Below, one piece after another: positions 8,004 to 17,859 of a DNA stretch of 64,000 nt (its first letter is position 1; each line of letters begins with the position of its first letter). The stretch is from LMUY01 sp964244585. GTDB taxonomy: Bacteria; Pseudomonadota; Alphaproteobacteria; Acetobacterales; Acetobacteraceae. The notes under the pieces were generated by a model. The model saw only the letters and a list, made by a program, of their open reading frames with translations. It was not told where the DNA came from and searched no databases. Position numbers and translations under genes: made by a program. The stretch covers positions 1 to 64,000 of the forward strand of contig CAXTJM010000004.1 of the NCBI GenBank assembly GCA_964244585.1, given 5' to 3'.

Positions 8004-8972
8004 TCACCCGAGCGGATGGTGGCAGGCGAAACCGCCGCCACCTTCCTTGGTCCATCCCGGATACTCCCGCCGGCACAGCTCTGTCGCCCCCGGGCAACGC
8101 GGATGGAAATGGCAGCCTGGCGGCGGCGCGGCGGCCGACGGGATCTCTCCCAGCATGCGCGGCAGCGCGCCGCGCCGTGCCGGGTCCGGCACCGGGGACG
8201 CGTCGCACAGCATGCGCGTGTAGGGGTGTCGCGGACGTTCGAACAGTTCGGCGGCCGACCCCTGCTCCACGATGCGGCCCAGATACATCACGGCGACGGC
8301 GCTGCAGAACCAGCGCACCACAGCCAGGTCGTGGCTGACGAACAGGAAGGCCAGGCCGCGCCGCGCCTGCAAGGCTCGCAGCAGCAGGAGGATCTGGGCC
8401 TGCACGGACACGTCCAGCGCGGACACCGGCTCGTCGGCCACGATCAGGTCCGGCTCCAGCACCAGCGCGCGGGCGATGCCGATGCGCTGCCGCTGGCCGC
8501 CGCTGAACTCGTGCGGGTAGCGGTTCAGCGCGGCCGGCGGCAGGCCCACCTCGTCCAGCAGGGCAGCCGCACGATCCCGGGCGGCCGCACCCGCGGCAAC
8601 GCCGTGCACGCGCAGCGGCTCCGTCAGCGTCTGCCCGATGCGGCGGCGCGGGTTCAACGAGGAGTAAGGGTCCTGGAACACGATCTGCATGCGCCGCCGC
8701 AGCGTCAGCAGATCCGCTCCTCTTGCCGCCAGCACATCCTGCCCGGCGAAGCGCACCACCCCGGCGGTGGGCGGGATCAGCCGCAGGGCCAGGCGCGCCG
8801 CGGTGGATTTGCCGCAGCCGCTCTCCCCCACGAGGCCGAACGCCTCGCCGGGCGCCACCGACAAACTGACGCCGTCCACCGCGCGTACGGTCGTCGTCAC
8901 CCCGCGGGGAAAGCCGCGACGCTGGGTAAAGTGCTTGGCCAGCCCGTCCAGTTGCAAGAGGGCGGCGGTCAT
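8004..8972 (-). CDS. Peptide/opine ABC transporter ATPase, DppF-like
   Basis: A 322-residue ATPase. Walker A GESGCGKST lies near residues 49-57, the Q-loop is FQDPYSSLNPRRR, the signature FSGGQRQRIGIARAL and Walker B VADEPVSALD. The oligo-HPY C-terminus with HPYTRMLC and a CHFHPRCPG cysteine cluster is present. Its ATG overlaps the stop of the DppC-like permease by 4 bp. It should pair with the DppD-like ATPase at 12352-13332 to drive import through the two permeases between them. The in-frame open region upstream of 8972 is a shadow of the permease gene. Confidence 0.9.
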   Translation of the reverse strand: MTAALLQLDGLAKHFTQRRGFPRGVTTTVRAVDGVSLSVAPGEAFGLVGESGCGKSTAARLALRLIPPTAGVVRFAGQDVLAARGADLLTLRRRMQIVFQDPYSSLNPRRRIGQTLTEPLRVHGVAAGAAARDRAAALLDEVGLPPAALNRYPHEFSGGQRQRIGIARALVLEPDLIVADEPVSALDVSVQAQILLLLRALQARRGLAFLFVSHDLAVVRWFCSAVAVMYLGRIVEQGSAAELFERPRHPYTRMLCDASPVPDPARRGALPRMLGEIPSAAAPPPGCHFHPRCPGATELCRREYPGWTKEGGGGFACHHPLG

Positions 8973-9798
8973 GCCCGCAGCGTCGGGTCGCTGGCGTCGC
9001 GCAGGCCGTCCCCCACCATGTTCAGCCCCAGCACCAGGACCAGGATGGCGACGCCCGGCACGATGGACAGGAAGGGGGCGTCCAGGATGTTCTCGAACCC
9101 GTCCCGCAGCATGCTGCCCCAGGACGGCGCCGGCGGCTTGATGCCCAGGCCCAGGAAGGACAGGGCCGCCTCTGTCCGGACCGCATCCGCCATCCACAGC
9201 GTGGCCAGCACCAGCACCTCGCTGATCATGTTCGGCAGGATGTGCACGAACAGGATGCGCGCGTGGCTGAACCCCAGCGCCCTCCCGGCCTCCACGTAGG
9301 GACGGTTGCGCAGGCTCAGCACGGGCGCGCGCGCCACGCGGGCGAAGGGGGCGACGGCCGTCAACGCGATGGCGAAGACCAGGGAGGACAGCGCCGGGCC
9401 GACCAGCGCCACCACGATCAGGCCAAGGATCAGGCTGGGGAAGGACAGCAGGACGTCCATGACCTGCATTATGAAGGTGTCGGTCCGCCCCCCGACATAG
9501 CCGCTGACCAGCCCGATCGTGCCGCCCACCAGCATGGCGGAGGCCACGGACAGGAACGATACCAGCAGGGAGAACCGCGCGCCCCAAAGCAGGCGGGACA
9601 GCACGTCCCGCCCGTAATCGTCCGCCCCCAGCGGGTAGTCGACGCCCGGCGGCGCCAGCTTGTCGACGATGTTCTGGTCCAGCGGGTCCGCAGGGGACAG
9701 CCACGGGGCGCCCACCGCCCCGGCGAGCACCAGCAGGCAGAGCACGGCGCCGATCGTCGTCGTGGGATGGTCCGCCACCCAGCGCAGCCCGCGGCGGA

Positions 9799-9802
<4 letters not shown>
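8969..9802 (-). CDS. Peptide/opine ABC transporter permease, DppC-like
   Basis: A 277-residue inner-membrane permease with the N-terminal LSPADPLDQN-type sequence, the YPLGADDYGRDVLSR motif that marks DppC/OppC proteins, about six hydrophobic spans, and the cytoplasmic coupling loop EAGRALGFSHARILFVHILPN. It starts at a GTG that overlaps the DppB stop by 4 bp (GTGA), and its own stop overlaps the ATPase ATG. Together with DppB it forms the membrane pore of the importer. Confidence 0.9.
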
Positions 9803-10740
<938 letters not shown>

Positions 10741-10747
10741 CGCCCGC

Positions 10748-12295
10748 TCACTTGAAGCCGGACGCCTCCGTCAGCATCGGCCCGAGCGACATCGAGCCGG
10801 TCATGGGGAAGCCGAAGTCGAAATCGTCGTGATGGGCCCAGACCTGCAGCGTCTCGATCAGCGGCACGGCGCAGACCTGCGCGATGATCTTGCGCTGCGC
10901 GTCCGCCCAGTCCGCCGCTTGCTTGGTCTTGTCCACCTCCACCCGGGCGGCATCGATGTCCGCGTCGGCGGCGTTGCAATGGGCAAAATTGGTAACCGCC
11001 GTCGGCCCCTTCACCGTGCTGCGGGAGTGGAAGAACTGGCTGAGGTACACGTCCGCCACCGGGAAGCGCGCCGCGGCGTAGAACGACATCGGGCTGAGGT
11101 CCTGGCGGATCATCTGGTGGTAGGTCGCATGCTCCACCACGTTCATGTCGATGGCGATCCCCACGCGCTTGAGCTGCGCCTGCACCACCTGCATCAGCGC
11201 CAGGCTGTTCGGCTCCTGCGTCATCACCATCTTGACGGTGACACCATCCTTGTAGCCGGCCTCCGCCAGCAGCGCGCGGGCCTTGGCCGGGTCATAGGGC
11301 AGCAGCCCATTATCCGCCGTGTAGCCCAGATACCCGGAGGGGAAGATGCTGTGCGGCTCCCGCGCCACGTCCGCGCCGCGCCAACGCAGCAGTTCCGCCC
11401 GGTTGATGCCGTAGGCGATCGCCTGGCGCACGCGCAGGTCGTCCAGCGGCTTGGCCGTGATGTTCAGGTACAGCTGGGACAGCTCGGCCGGATCCATCAC
11501 GTCCACGACCGCGCCGGGCACGGTCTTCATGCGGGTGACCCATTTCTGGTCCTGCAAGCCGTCCCCCAGCTCGATCTCGCCGCTTTGGAATGCCAGGTCG
11601 CGCGAGGCGGCGGACGGCATGAAGCGGTAGGAGATGCTGCCGATCCTGGGCTTGCCGCGAAAATAGGCCTCGTTGGCGACCAGTTCCAGCGACTGGCTGG
11701 GGGCGACGGACTTGAACATGAACGGGCCGGTGCCGACCGGATCCCGCTTGAAGCCGTCGCCCTTGGCCTCGTAGGCCTTCTTGGACAGGATGAAGCCGCC
11801 GGAGTAGTTCGCCACCAGGCCGAGCAGGCTGGGGACTGGCTGCTTCAGCGTGATCTTGACGGTGTAGGGGTCGACCGCCTCGACGGAGGCGAACTGCGCA
11901 TAGTCGGCCGCGAAGGCGGAGGTGGCGGCGTTGCCCGCTTTCTGCAGGCTGAACACCACGTCATCGGCCGTCATCTCGCCGAAGCCGCCATGGAACTGCA
12001 CGCCCTTGCGCAGGTGGAAGGTCCAGGTCTTGCCGTCCGCGCTTTCGTCCCAGCTCGACGCGAGGTCCGGCTCCAGCGTGGCCGGGTCGATGGTGCCCGG
12101 CTTGAAGCGCACCAGCGCGTTGAACAGCCAGGCCGCGGGCGCGCGATCCTGGGTACCGACGGCGAAGTCCGGGTCCAGCATGCCGATATCCTGGGAGAAG
12201 ATGGACACCGTCAACGCCGTCTTCGGCTGTGCCCAGGCATGGCCTGCCAACGCAAGAGACGCCGCCATCAGCGCAGCGCAGACCCGTTTGCCCAT
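10748..12295 (-). CDS. Periplasmic substrate-binding protein of the peptide/opine ABC transporter (SBP_bac_5)
   Basis: A 515-residue extracytoplasmic binding protein that captures the substrate for the DppBC permeases. A Sec signal peptide ends near AWAQP at residue 23. Family hallmarks are LVRFKPGTIDPATLEPDLASSW, TWTFHLRKGVQFHGG and TADDVVFSLQKA; the C-terminal lobe contains YDPAKARALLAEAGYKDG. The ATG at 12295 is preferred because a strong GAGGAG ribosome-binding site lies 8 bp before it. Cluster 5 proteins bind di/oligopeptides, opines, nickel complexes or glutathione; the flanking FAD oxidases favour an amine- or opine-like ligand, by inference. Confidence 0.9.
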   Translation of the reverse strand: MGKRVCAALMAASLALAGHAWAQPKTALTVSIFSQDIGMLDPDFAVGTQDRAPAAWLFNALVRFKPGTIDPATLEPDLASSWDESADGKTWTFHLRKGVQFHGGFGEMTADDVVFSLQKAGNAATSAFAADYAQFASVEAVDPYTVKITLKQPVPSLLGLVANYSGGFILSKKAYEAKGDGFKRDPVGTGPFMFKSVAPSQSLELVANEAYFRGKPRIGSISYRFMPSAASRDLAFQSGEIELGDGLQDQKWVTRMKTVPGAVVDVMDPAELSQLYLNITAKPLDDLRVRQAIAYGINRAELLRWRGADVAREPHSIFPSGYLGYTADNGLLPYDPAKARALLAEAGYKDGVTVKMVMTQEPNSLALMQVVQAQLKRVGIAIDMNVVEHATYHQMIRQDLSPMSFYAAARFPVADVYLSQFFHSRSTVKGPTAVTNFAHCNAADADIDAARVEVDKTKQAADWADAQRKIIAQVCAVPLIETLQVWAHHDDFDFGFPMTGSMSLGPMLTEASGFK

Positions 12296-12351
12296 CGATG
12301 AACTCTCCTCGGATGCCATGCGCCCTTGCACAGACCGGGCCACGACGGCGG

Positions 12352-13332
12352 TCAGTGCGTCCGGGCCGTCAGTGCCCCGGTGGCGACGTGGCAGCGCGCC
12401 CAATGCCCGGGTGCGGCTTGCGCCAGCACCTGCGGCTGCTCGCACCCCGGGCGGGACAGGGCACAGCGGGCCTGAAACCGGCAGCCGGCGGGCATGGCGT
12501 CCAGCGGCGGCACCCGGCCTGGTATGGCGAGCAGCGCCGCCGAAGGCCGGTCCAGCCGCGGAATGGCTGCGAACAGGGCGCGGGTATAGGGGTGTGCCGG
12601 GCCGGCGAACATGTCCGCGACGTCCGCCTGCTCCACAATCTGCCCGGCGTACATCACCGCCACACGGTCGGCGATCTGCGCCACCACGCCCAGATTGTGG
12701 GTGATGAACAGCATCGCCATGCCATGCCGTGCGCGCAAATCGGCCAGTAGCGCCAGCACCTGCGCTTGGATGGTCACGTCCAGCGCCGTGGTCGGCTCGT
12801 CCGCCAGCAGCACGGCGGGCTTGCACGCCACCGCCAGCGCGATGGTGACGCGCTGGCGCATGCCGCCGCTGAAATGGTGCGGGTAGTCGTCGTAGCGCGT
12901 CCTGGCGGAGGGGATGTTGACCTCCTCCAGCACCGAGAGCGCTTCGGCTCGCGCCTGCTTCCGGGTCAGCCCGCGGTGCAGGTGCAGCGTTTCCGCCACC
13001 TGCCGGCCGATCGTCATAACCGGGTTCAGGCTGGTCATGGGCTCCTGGAACACCATCGCCATGCGGTCCCCGCGCAGCCGCTCCAGCCGTCGTTCGGGCA
13101 GGGTCGCCAGGTCCACACCGTCCAGCCGCACCGCACCGCCGATCCGCGTGACGGTCGGCGGCAGCAGGCGCATGACGGACAGGGCCGTGACGGACTTGCC
13201 GCACCCGCTTTCGCCCACCAACGCCAGCGTCTGTCCCGCCTCCACCGCGAACGAGACGTCGTCCACCGCCGCGCGCCATGCGCCGCCGATGCGGAACTCA
13301 GTCCGCAGCCCTGCGACGTGGAGGCCGCTCAT
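12352..13332 (-). CDS. Peptide/opine ABC transporter ATPase, DppD-like
   Basis: A 326-residue ATPase. Walker A GESGCGKS is at residues 40-47, the Q-loop is FQEPMTSLNP, the signature FSGGMRQRVTIALA and Walker B LADEPTTALD. The oligo-HPY C-terminus (HPYTRALFAAIP, then CRFQARCALSRPGC) is present. The ATG at 13332 overlaps the stop of the FAD oxidase gene by 4 bp, which decides the start over the ATG 12 codons upstream. It is separated from its partner ATPase by the binding-protein and permease genes, an order seen in many opine/peptide operons. Confidence 0.9.
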   Translation of the reverse strand: MSGLHVAGLRTEFRIGGAWRAAVDDVSFAVEAGQTLALVGESGCGKSVTALSVMRLLPPTVTRIGGAVRLDGVDLATLPERRLERLRGDRMAMVFQEPMTSLNPVMTIGRQVAETLHLHRGLTRKQARAEALSVLEEVNIPSARTRYDDYPHHFSGGMRQRVTIALAVACKPAVLLADEPTTALDVTIQAQVLALLADLRARHGMAMLFITHNLGVVAQIADRVAVMYAGQIVEQADVADMFAGPAHPYTRALFAAIPRLDRPSAALLAIPGRVPPLDAMPAGCRFQARCALSRPGCEQPQVLAQAAPGHWARCHVATGALTARTH

Positions 13333-14480
13333 CCGTGCAGGGACAGCGGCAGCGAGGGGGCGTTCCAACCGTCGAAGCGGCCGAGCTTGAACGCGTCCAG
13401 CGCCAGCTGCGGCGTGCGGCCGTGCACGAAATCGGCCATGATCTTGCCCGTCAGCGGTCCCAGGCAGAAGCCATGGCCGCTGAAGCCCATGGCGATCGAC
13501 AGACCGGCCACCGCATCCGGCTTGTCCAGCACCGGCAGCGCGTCAGGGGTCTGGTCGATCAGCCCGGCCCAGATCGACTCGATGCGACACTGGCGGCTGG
13601 CCGGCACCAGCCCGGCAAAGGTGTCCAGCGCATGCTGCACGGCGGCCAAAGGCGGCCGGATCACGGGCGTCTGCCCGTCCTCCACGACGCCGTTCCAGCT
13701 CTCGTGCCCGCCGCCGAAGCGAAACCGGCCGTTATATTCCTGCCGCCCGCTGCCGGTGGCGTAGCCGGTGCCCACCACCTGCTCCAGCACCCGCTCCTGC
13801 GGGGTGGAGTTCACCATGGTGACGGACATGACCTCCATCGGCACGTGCAGGCCCAGCGGCTGGAGCAGCTCGTTGCCGTAGATCCCGGCGGCCAGCACCA
13901 CCGCGTCCGCCGGGATGCGGCCCTTGTCGGTTGCCACGCCGCTCACCCGGCTGGCCACCGTCTCGATCGCGGTCACCCGCTCGCCGAAGCGCAGGATGGC
14001 GCCTGCCCGCTCCGCCGCGCGCACGAAGGCGGCGACCGTGCCTTTCGGGTCTGCCTGGCCATCCGTCGGGCACAACGAGGCCACCAGCACCTTCTCCGAC
14101 ACCGCGGGGGCCACCTGCTGCACGTCCCGCCCTTCGAGCCGGATCATCTCCAGCCCGGCGGCCGCCTGCTCGACGATCAACCGCTCGACGATCGCGACCT
14201 CGCCCTCGTCCCGGCCGACGCGGATGTTACCGCCGCGGCGGTAATGGGTGGGGCCGTCCAGCTCCTCCGCCAGGGTGGCCCACACCCGCACGGCTGCCAT
14301 CGCCAACGGCAGCTCCGCCGGGTGACGGCCGGATTGACGCACGCCGGCCAGCGTCCAGCCGGACGCCATGGCGGCAGGAGCGTACCGGTCCAGCAGGGTC
14401 ACGCGCAGGCCGCTGCGGGCCAATTCGTAGGCGCTGGCCGCCCCGCTGATCCCGGCGCCGATCACCACTACCTCCGTCAC
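13329..14480 (-). CDS. FAD-dependent amino-acid/amine oxidoreductase (DAO family), second copy
   Basis: A 383-residue flavoprotein with the FAD motif VVVIGAGISGAASAYELARSG at the N-terminus and the DAO C-terminal signature MGFSGHGFCLGPLTG. It is a clear paralogue of the protein encoded at 6815-7984; the two genes bracket the transporter genes. The two proteins share long identical strings in the first 60 residues but diverge in the middle, so they may act on different substrates or as successive steps. Its stop overlaps the DppD-like ATG by 4 bp, and it starts 14 bp after the SDR gene. Confidence 0.87.
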   Translation of the reverse strand: MTEVVVIGAGISGAASAYELARSGLRVTLLDRYAPAAMASGWTLAGVRQSGRHPAELPLAMAAVRVWATLAEELDGPTHYRRGGNIRVGRDEGEVAIVERLIVEQAAAGLEMIRLEGRDVQQVAPAVSEKVLVASLCPTDGQADPKGTVAAFVRAAERAGAILRFGERVTAIETVASRVSGVATDKGRIPADAVVLAAGIYGNELLQPLGLHVPMEVMSVTMVNSTPQERVLEQVVGTGYATGSGRQEYNGRFRFGGGHESWNGVVEDGQTPVIRPPLAAVQHALDTFAGLVPASRQCRIESIWAGLIDQTPDALPVLDKPDAVAGLSIAMGFSGHGFCLGPLTGKIMADFVHGRTPQLALDAFKLGRFDGWNAPSLPLSLHG

Positions 14481-14494
14481 CGACCGTGCTCCCG

Positions 14495-15190
14495 CTAAAG
14501 CATCTCCTCAAATTGGCAGTTCACCAGCAGCTCGGCAATCGAGGCGGTGTTGGACAGGCGGAGCACCGTTTCCACCAGCAGCGCCACGTCGCCCGGCGCC
14601 GTCATCGCCTCGCGCGGCACCTTGGTCACCGCCGCCGTCATGTCCGTGGCGACGAAGCCGGGGCATAGCGCAGTGGCGCGCACGCCATCCGCCCAGCCAT
14701 CCTGCCGCACGCCGTGCGTCAGGGCGACCAAGGCGAACTTGCTCATCGCGTAGCCGACATTGCTGTTGCGCACGCGCTTGCCGGACAGCGACGCGACATT
14801 GACCACGCGCCCGTGCCCGCATTGCCTCAGGTGCGGCATGGCCAGGCGGATCAGCCGCAGCGGCGCCTTCACGTTCACCGCCCAGAGCGCGTCCAGCGCG
14901 GCCTCGTCCCCGTCCATCAGCTCGGCCCGCGCGTTGATGCCCGCGACGTTGACCAGGCCGTGGATGGCGCCGAACCGCGCGGCCGTCGCCTCCACCCAGG
15001 CTGCCGCGCTGGGCAGGCTTTCCGCATCGTAGCGTTGCAGCAGCAGGCGCTCGCCCGCTTGCAGCCCCCGCGGCTCGCGGATGCCCGCGGAGACGCGGAA
15101 GCCGGCGAGGAGCAGGCGTTCCGTCACGGCCCGGCCGATGCCGCGCGCAGCACCGGAGACCATGACCACCCTGCCGTCCGGTTCGATCAT
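14495..15190 (-). CDS. Short-chain dehydrogenase/reductase
   Basis: A 231-residue classical SDR. The cofactor motif is SGAARGIGRAV near residue 12, NVAGIN follows the fourth strand, and the catalytic Ser-Tyr-Lys set is in VASLSGKRVRNSNVGYAMSK. It is the first gene of the leftward oxidase/transporter operon and probably reduces or oxidises a product of the amine oxidases. The ATG at 15190 is chosen because the first beta strand begins just after it; longer versions would read into an IS630 remnant. NAD or NADP preference was not determined. Confidence 0.82.
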   Translation of the reverse strand: MIEPDGRVVMVSGAARGIGRAVTERLLLAGFRVSAGIREPRGLQAGERLLLQRYDAESLPSAAAWVEATAARFGAIHGLVNVAGINARAELMDGDEAALDALWAVNVKAPLRLIRLAMPHLRQCGHGRVVNVASLSGKRVRNSNVGYAMSKFALVALTHGVRQDGWADGVRATALCPGFVATDMTAAVTKVPREAMTAPGDVALLVETVLRLSNTASIAELLVNCQFEEML

Positions 15191-15519
15191 CCCCGCCACA
15201 TCTCCGCTCCGCCACGAAGCTTGCTGCGATACCGACTGGTCCAATTCTTGACTGTCGCCCACGCGCGCTCTGTGATTGCCACGATCCGTGGGGGTGACGT
15301 TGTCCAGCACCACACTCTGCCCCCCGTCCGGTGCCAGCCGGCTCCGCCGCAGACCAGCACAGCGGGCGCGCCGGGGCCGACCATTTTACTGAGCGCATCG
15401 AAATGCGGGCTCATCGCCCCGCCGCCGACCCAGGGCATGACGAGCGCGCTGCCGACCGCCCGCCGCGGGCAGACCGAACCGAACAGCCACCCGGAATCAT
15501 GGCGGTCGTCGCAGGCCAC
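15187..15519 (-). pseudogene. IS630-family transposase remnant
   Basis: This frame reads GWLFGSVCPRRAVGSALVMP, then HFDALSKMVGPGAPAVLV and AGWHRTGG. That is the central part of an IS630 DDE transposase (GAVCP, ALVLP, APGAHAVLVLDQAGWH). The following LPLPPYSPELNPVE region with the catalytic glutamate is missing, and a shifted frame carries DNVTP and a degenerate C-terminus (RIVAITERAWATV). Both the N-terminal third and an internal segment are deleted. It is a dead fragment between the SDR and SMP-30 genes. Confidence 0.65.
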
Positions 15520-15537
15520 GCTTGGGCTGGCCGCAAG

Positions 15538-16413
15538 TCAACCGCCGAACTGGGCCGCCGGCAGGCCGCCGATACCGGCATCCACCGCGAACACCCCACC
15601 AGCCAGAGGTTCGCGCATCAGCGCCTCCTCGGACAGGCCGTAACGCATGCTGGTGACGAACAGCGTGCGCAGCCCCGGGCCGCCGAAGGTGACGCTCGTC
15701 GGCTTCGACACCGGCAACGGCACGGCGAGTGTTTCCCGGCCGGCCGGGTCGAACCGGGTCACTTGGCCGGCACCGATCTCCGCGATCCACAGACCACCTT
15801 CCCCATCGACGGTGCAGCCGTCGGGCCTTCCTTCGCGCCCGGCGAAGTCGATGTGCAAGCGACGGTTCGCGATGCCGCCTGTGCCGATATCGTAGTCATA
15901 GGCCCAGACACGGCCCGGCCGTGAGTCGCAGTGGTAGAGCACGCGCTCATCGGGGCTCCAGGCAATCCCGTTCGACAAGGTGATCCCGTCCGCCATACGG
16001 GTGATGTGCAGGTCCGTATCGACGCGGTAGAGCGCACCGACCGGCTCCGTCACGTCACGGTGCATCGTCCCCACCCAGAAGCGTCCCCGGCTGTCGCATT
16101 TGCCGTCGTTGAACACCTCCCGGGCAAAGTCGATCCCAGGCGCGCCGGCATCCTCAAGCGTGGACGTGGCAGGATCGAAGAATGCCAAACCCTGCCGGTT
16201 GGCCAGCAGCAACCCGCCCGACGCGCGAAGTGCCACCGATCCCGGCGTCCGTCGCAAGGGCCACTCCTGGGATTGTCTTGTCGCCAGGTCGTGGCGGAGC
16301 AGTCGGCGGCCCATGCAATCGATGGACAACAAGCTATCGTCCGTGGAATCCCAAAGCGGGTTCTCACCAAGGATGCTTCGCCCATCCCAAACACACTCAG
16401 CTTTGCCGATCAA
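15538..16413 (-). CDS. SMP-30/gluconolactonase family protein
   Basis: A 291-residue six-bladed beta-propeller lactonase. The N-terminal metal-ligand motif is LGENPLWD, the middle motif is FNDGKCDSRGRFWVGTM, and SNGIAWSPDERVLYHCDS and GRPDGCTVDGEGGLWIA supply the remaining conserved Asn and Asp ligands. Such enzymes open aldonolactones in sugar oxidation pathways. A TTG start at 16413 is chosen because AGGAGG lies 6 bp before it and the product then has the usual family length; upstream in-frame codons have no family similarity. No sugar dehydrogenase gene is adjacent. Confidence 0.82.
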   Translation of the reverse strand: MIGKAECVWDGRSILGENPLWDSTDDSLLSIDCMGRRLLRHDLATRQSQEWPLRRTPGSVALRASGGLLLANRQGLAFFDPATSTLEDAGAPGIDFAREVFNDGKCDSRGRFWVGTMHRDVTEPVGALYRVDTDLHITRMADGITLSNGIAWSPDERVLYHCDSRPGRVWAYDYDIGTGGIANRRLHIDFAGREGRPDGCTVDGEGGLWIAEIGAGQVTRFDPAGRETLAVPLPVSKPTSVTFGGPGLRTLFVTSMRYGLSEEALMREPLAGGVFAVDAGIGGLPAAQFGG

Positions 16414-16687
16414 TCGCACCCTCCTGAACGAGAACAACCTTACGAAGCCAAGCACGACCGCGCCGATGCTGCAGCATGCTTGCCTCCATGCCGCGGCAGA
16501 TGGCCAGGCAAGAGACGGGTAACCCGGAAGGGGCCAGCCTCGGCACACTCTGCATCATGGACAGCAAGGGTGATGCCCCCAGCACATCAATCATTCCACT
16601 CCATCATCTTCTAAAGCATGCGGCAACCTGCCAGGAGTCGCATCAACGACCGTGCTCAAGGTCGAAATAATAGGGAGGAAGACTGTC

Positions 16688-17248
16688 ATGGCACATGGAA
16701 TCGAACGACGGAGCGCCTTGGCACTGCTGGCGGTCCCGGCCGGCGTGGCACTCGCGGCGTCCGCACGTGCAGAGGTAAAGCCGGCTTCCAACCCGCAAGT
16801 CACTTTCGATGTCTGGATGCGGGTGAACACGTTGGGCCAGACGTATTCGGATTGCGTGGATCGTCTTGACTTCGACGGACTGGAGCAGATTTTCACCGCA
16901 GATGCGACGTACGACTACGCACCGGGATCGGTCAAGGTCGGCCGCTCGGCGATCAGCGAGTTCCTGAAGAAAGCTCTCGTCACCCAGGCGCACACGATCC
17001 ATTTCGTCGGCGTGCCTGCCGTCACGGCAGGACGCGAGTCCGGGACGTACACATCCTGGATGTCGGTCATGGCGCGCCACGAAGGAAAGAATGGCGAGAA
17101 CCACACGGTCTACGCCCGCTATGTCGATCTGCTGACCCCCGATCCGGGTTCTGGAGCCCTTCTGATCGCACGTCGCAAGGTGATCACCCAGATCGCGGAA
17201 GGGGTGGGCGCAGGCAATCCGCGCTATTGGCTGGAGCGGGGTGCCTAG
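16688..17248 (+). CDS. Exported SnoaL/NTF2-like protein
   Basis: A 186-residue protein with a signal peptide carrying a twin arginine (IERRSALALLAVPAG) and cleavage near ASARAE. The mature part has the SnoaL-like alpha+beta cone pattern: an N-terminal helix with YSDCVDRLDFDGLEQIFTAD, then YDYAPGSVKVGRSAI and HFVGVP. Proteins of this fold are ketosteroid-isomerase-like or binding proteins, and many are orphan. GGAGGAAG lies 6 bp before the ATG. It is divergent from the SMP-30 gene, and no pathway can be assigned. Confidence 0.75.
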   Translation: MAHGIERRSALALLAVPAGVALAASARAEVKPASNPQVTFDVWMRVNTLGQTYSDCVDRLDFDGLEQIFTADATYDYAPGSVKVGRSAISEFLKKALVTQAHTIHFVGVPAVTAGRESGTYTSWMSVMARHEGKNGENHTVYARYVDLLTPDPGSGALLIARRKVITQIAEGVGAGNPRYWLERGA

Positions 17249-17353
17249 CGCCATCGGGCTGCCGGCCGAGTCGATCCGAGTAGAGTGCCTCGCTCGACCG
17301 AGATGGCTCCGGTATGTCGGACAGGGTAATGGCTATGCGCGGCCGCGGCGTGC

Positions 17354-17361
17354 CTGAAGGC
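17354..17361. repeat. Target-site duplication, left (8 bp)
   Basis: CTGAAGGC immediately outside the left terminal repeat. The identical octamer lies immediately outside the right terminal repeat at 21070-21077. Confidence 0.85.
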
Positions 17362-17381
17362 GGTAGTGTCTCAGTTTGAAA
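17362..17381 (+). repeat. Left terminal inverted repeat of the IS1-family element
   Basis: GGTAGTGTCTCAGTTTGAAA. It is identical over 20 bases to the reverse complement of 21050-21069; similarity continues imperfectly for about 10 bases inward (TTAAGGCC versus CTAGGCC). Confidence 0.9.
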
Positions 17382-17388
17382 TTAAGGC

Positions 17389-17859
17389 CTACGTCAGTGG
17401 GCGCAGGTCAGCATTCGGTTCGTCGCCTGTGATGAACCGGCCTCTGATCTTCTCTAACTCGCTTGACTGATTGGGCGCATACGCGCGGCGATAGCCCCTC
17501 ATGCTTTTCTCACCAGCCGACGCTTGCTTCAGCACATCGAAGGGAATTTCTACGACTTGCTCCTCATGTAGGTAATGCACAGCAGCCTTAGCTCTGTCTG
17601 GAAAATTGTGCTTCAGTCCATGTTCTAAGAAAATATGCTTCTCGGTAGGGTTCGTAGCAGTAACGACAGGGGCTGCCAGACATGTTCTCTTGCTGAGGTC
17701 AACCGATACTATTTGATAAGGTCGGTTCTTTTTTGCAGACCTGTCTGCACCGTCGACAATCGCCGCAGTCGTTCTGCATTGCCCGGATTTCCGGAGAACT
17801 TCCTCACTTAGATAAGGCTGAGCTCCAACGACTATCTCGTCATCATCAAACGCTGACAT
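17389..17859 (-). CDS. Hypothetical protein, passenger of the IS1-family element
   Basis: A 156-residue soluble protein that I do not recognise. The central part RPYQIVSVDLSKRTCLAAPV is beta-rich and the C-terminal third is basic and helical (KSMRGYRRAYAP). It starts inside the transposase gene with a 14-bp overlap and stops 8 bp from the left terminal repeat, so it is the last gene of the element. The codons are less GC-rich than in the chromosomal neighbours. A MazF/PemK-like beta barrel is conceivable but not supported by a clear motif. The ATG at 17859 is preferred over an in-frame start at 17913 deeper in the transposase gene. Confidence 0.6.
   Translation of the reverse strand: MSAFDDDEIVVGAQPYLSEEVLRKSGQCRTTAAIVDGADRSAKKNRPYQIVSVDLSKRTCLAAPVVTATNPTEKHIFLEHGLKHNFPDRAKAAVHYLHEEQVVEIPFDVLKQASAGEKSMRGYRRAYAPNQSSELEKIRGRFITGDEPNADLRPLT

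Noticed and set aside
10829..12301. Very long plus-strand open frame opposite the binding-protein gene
   Set aside because: Histidine/arginine/glycine-rich translation typical of antisense frames in GC-rich genes; the minus strand has a clear SBP_bac_5 protein with signal peptide and ribosome-binding site.
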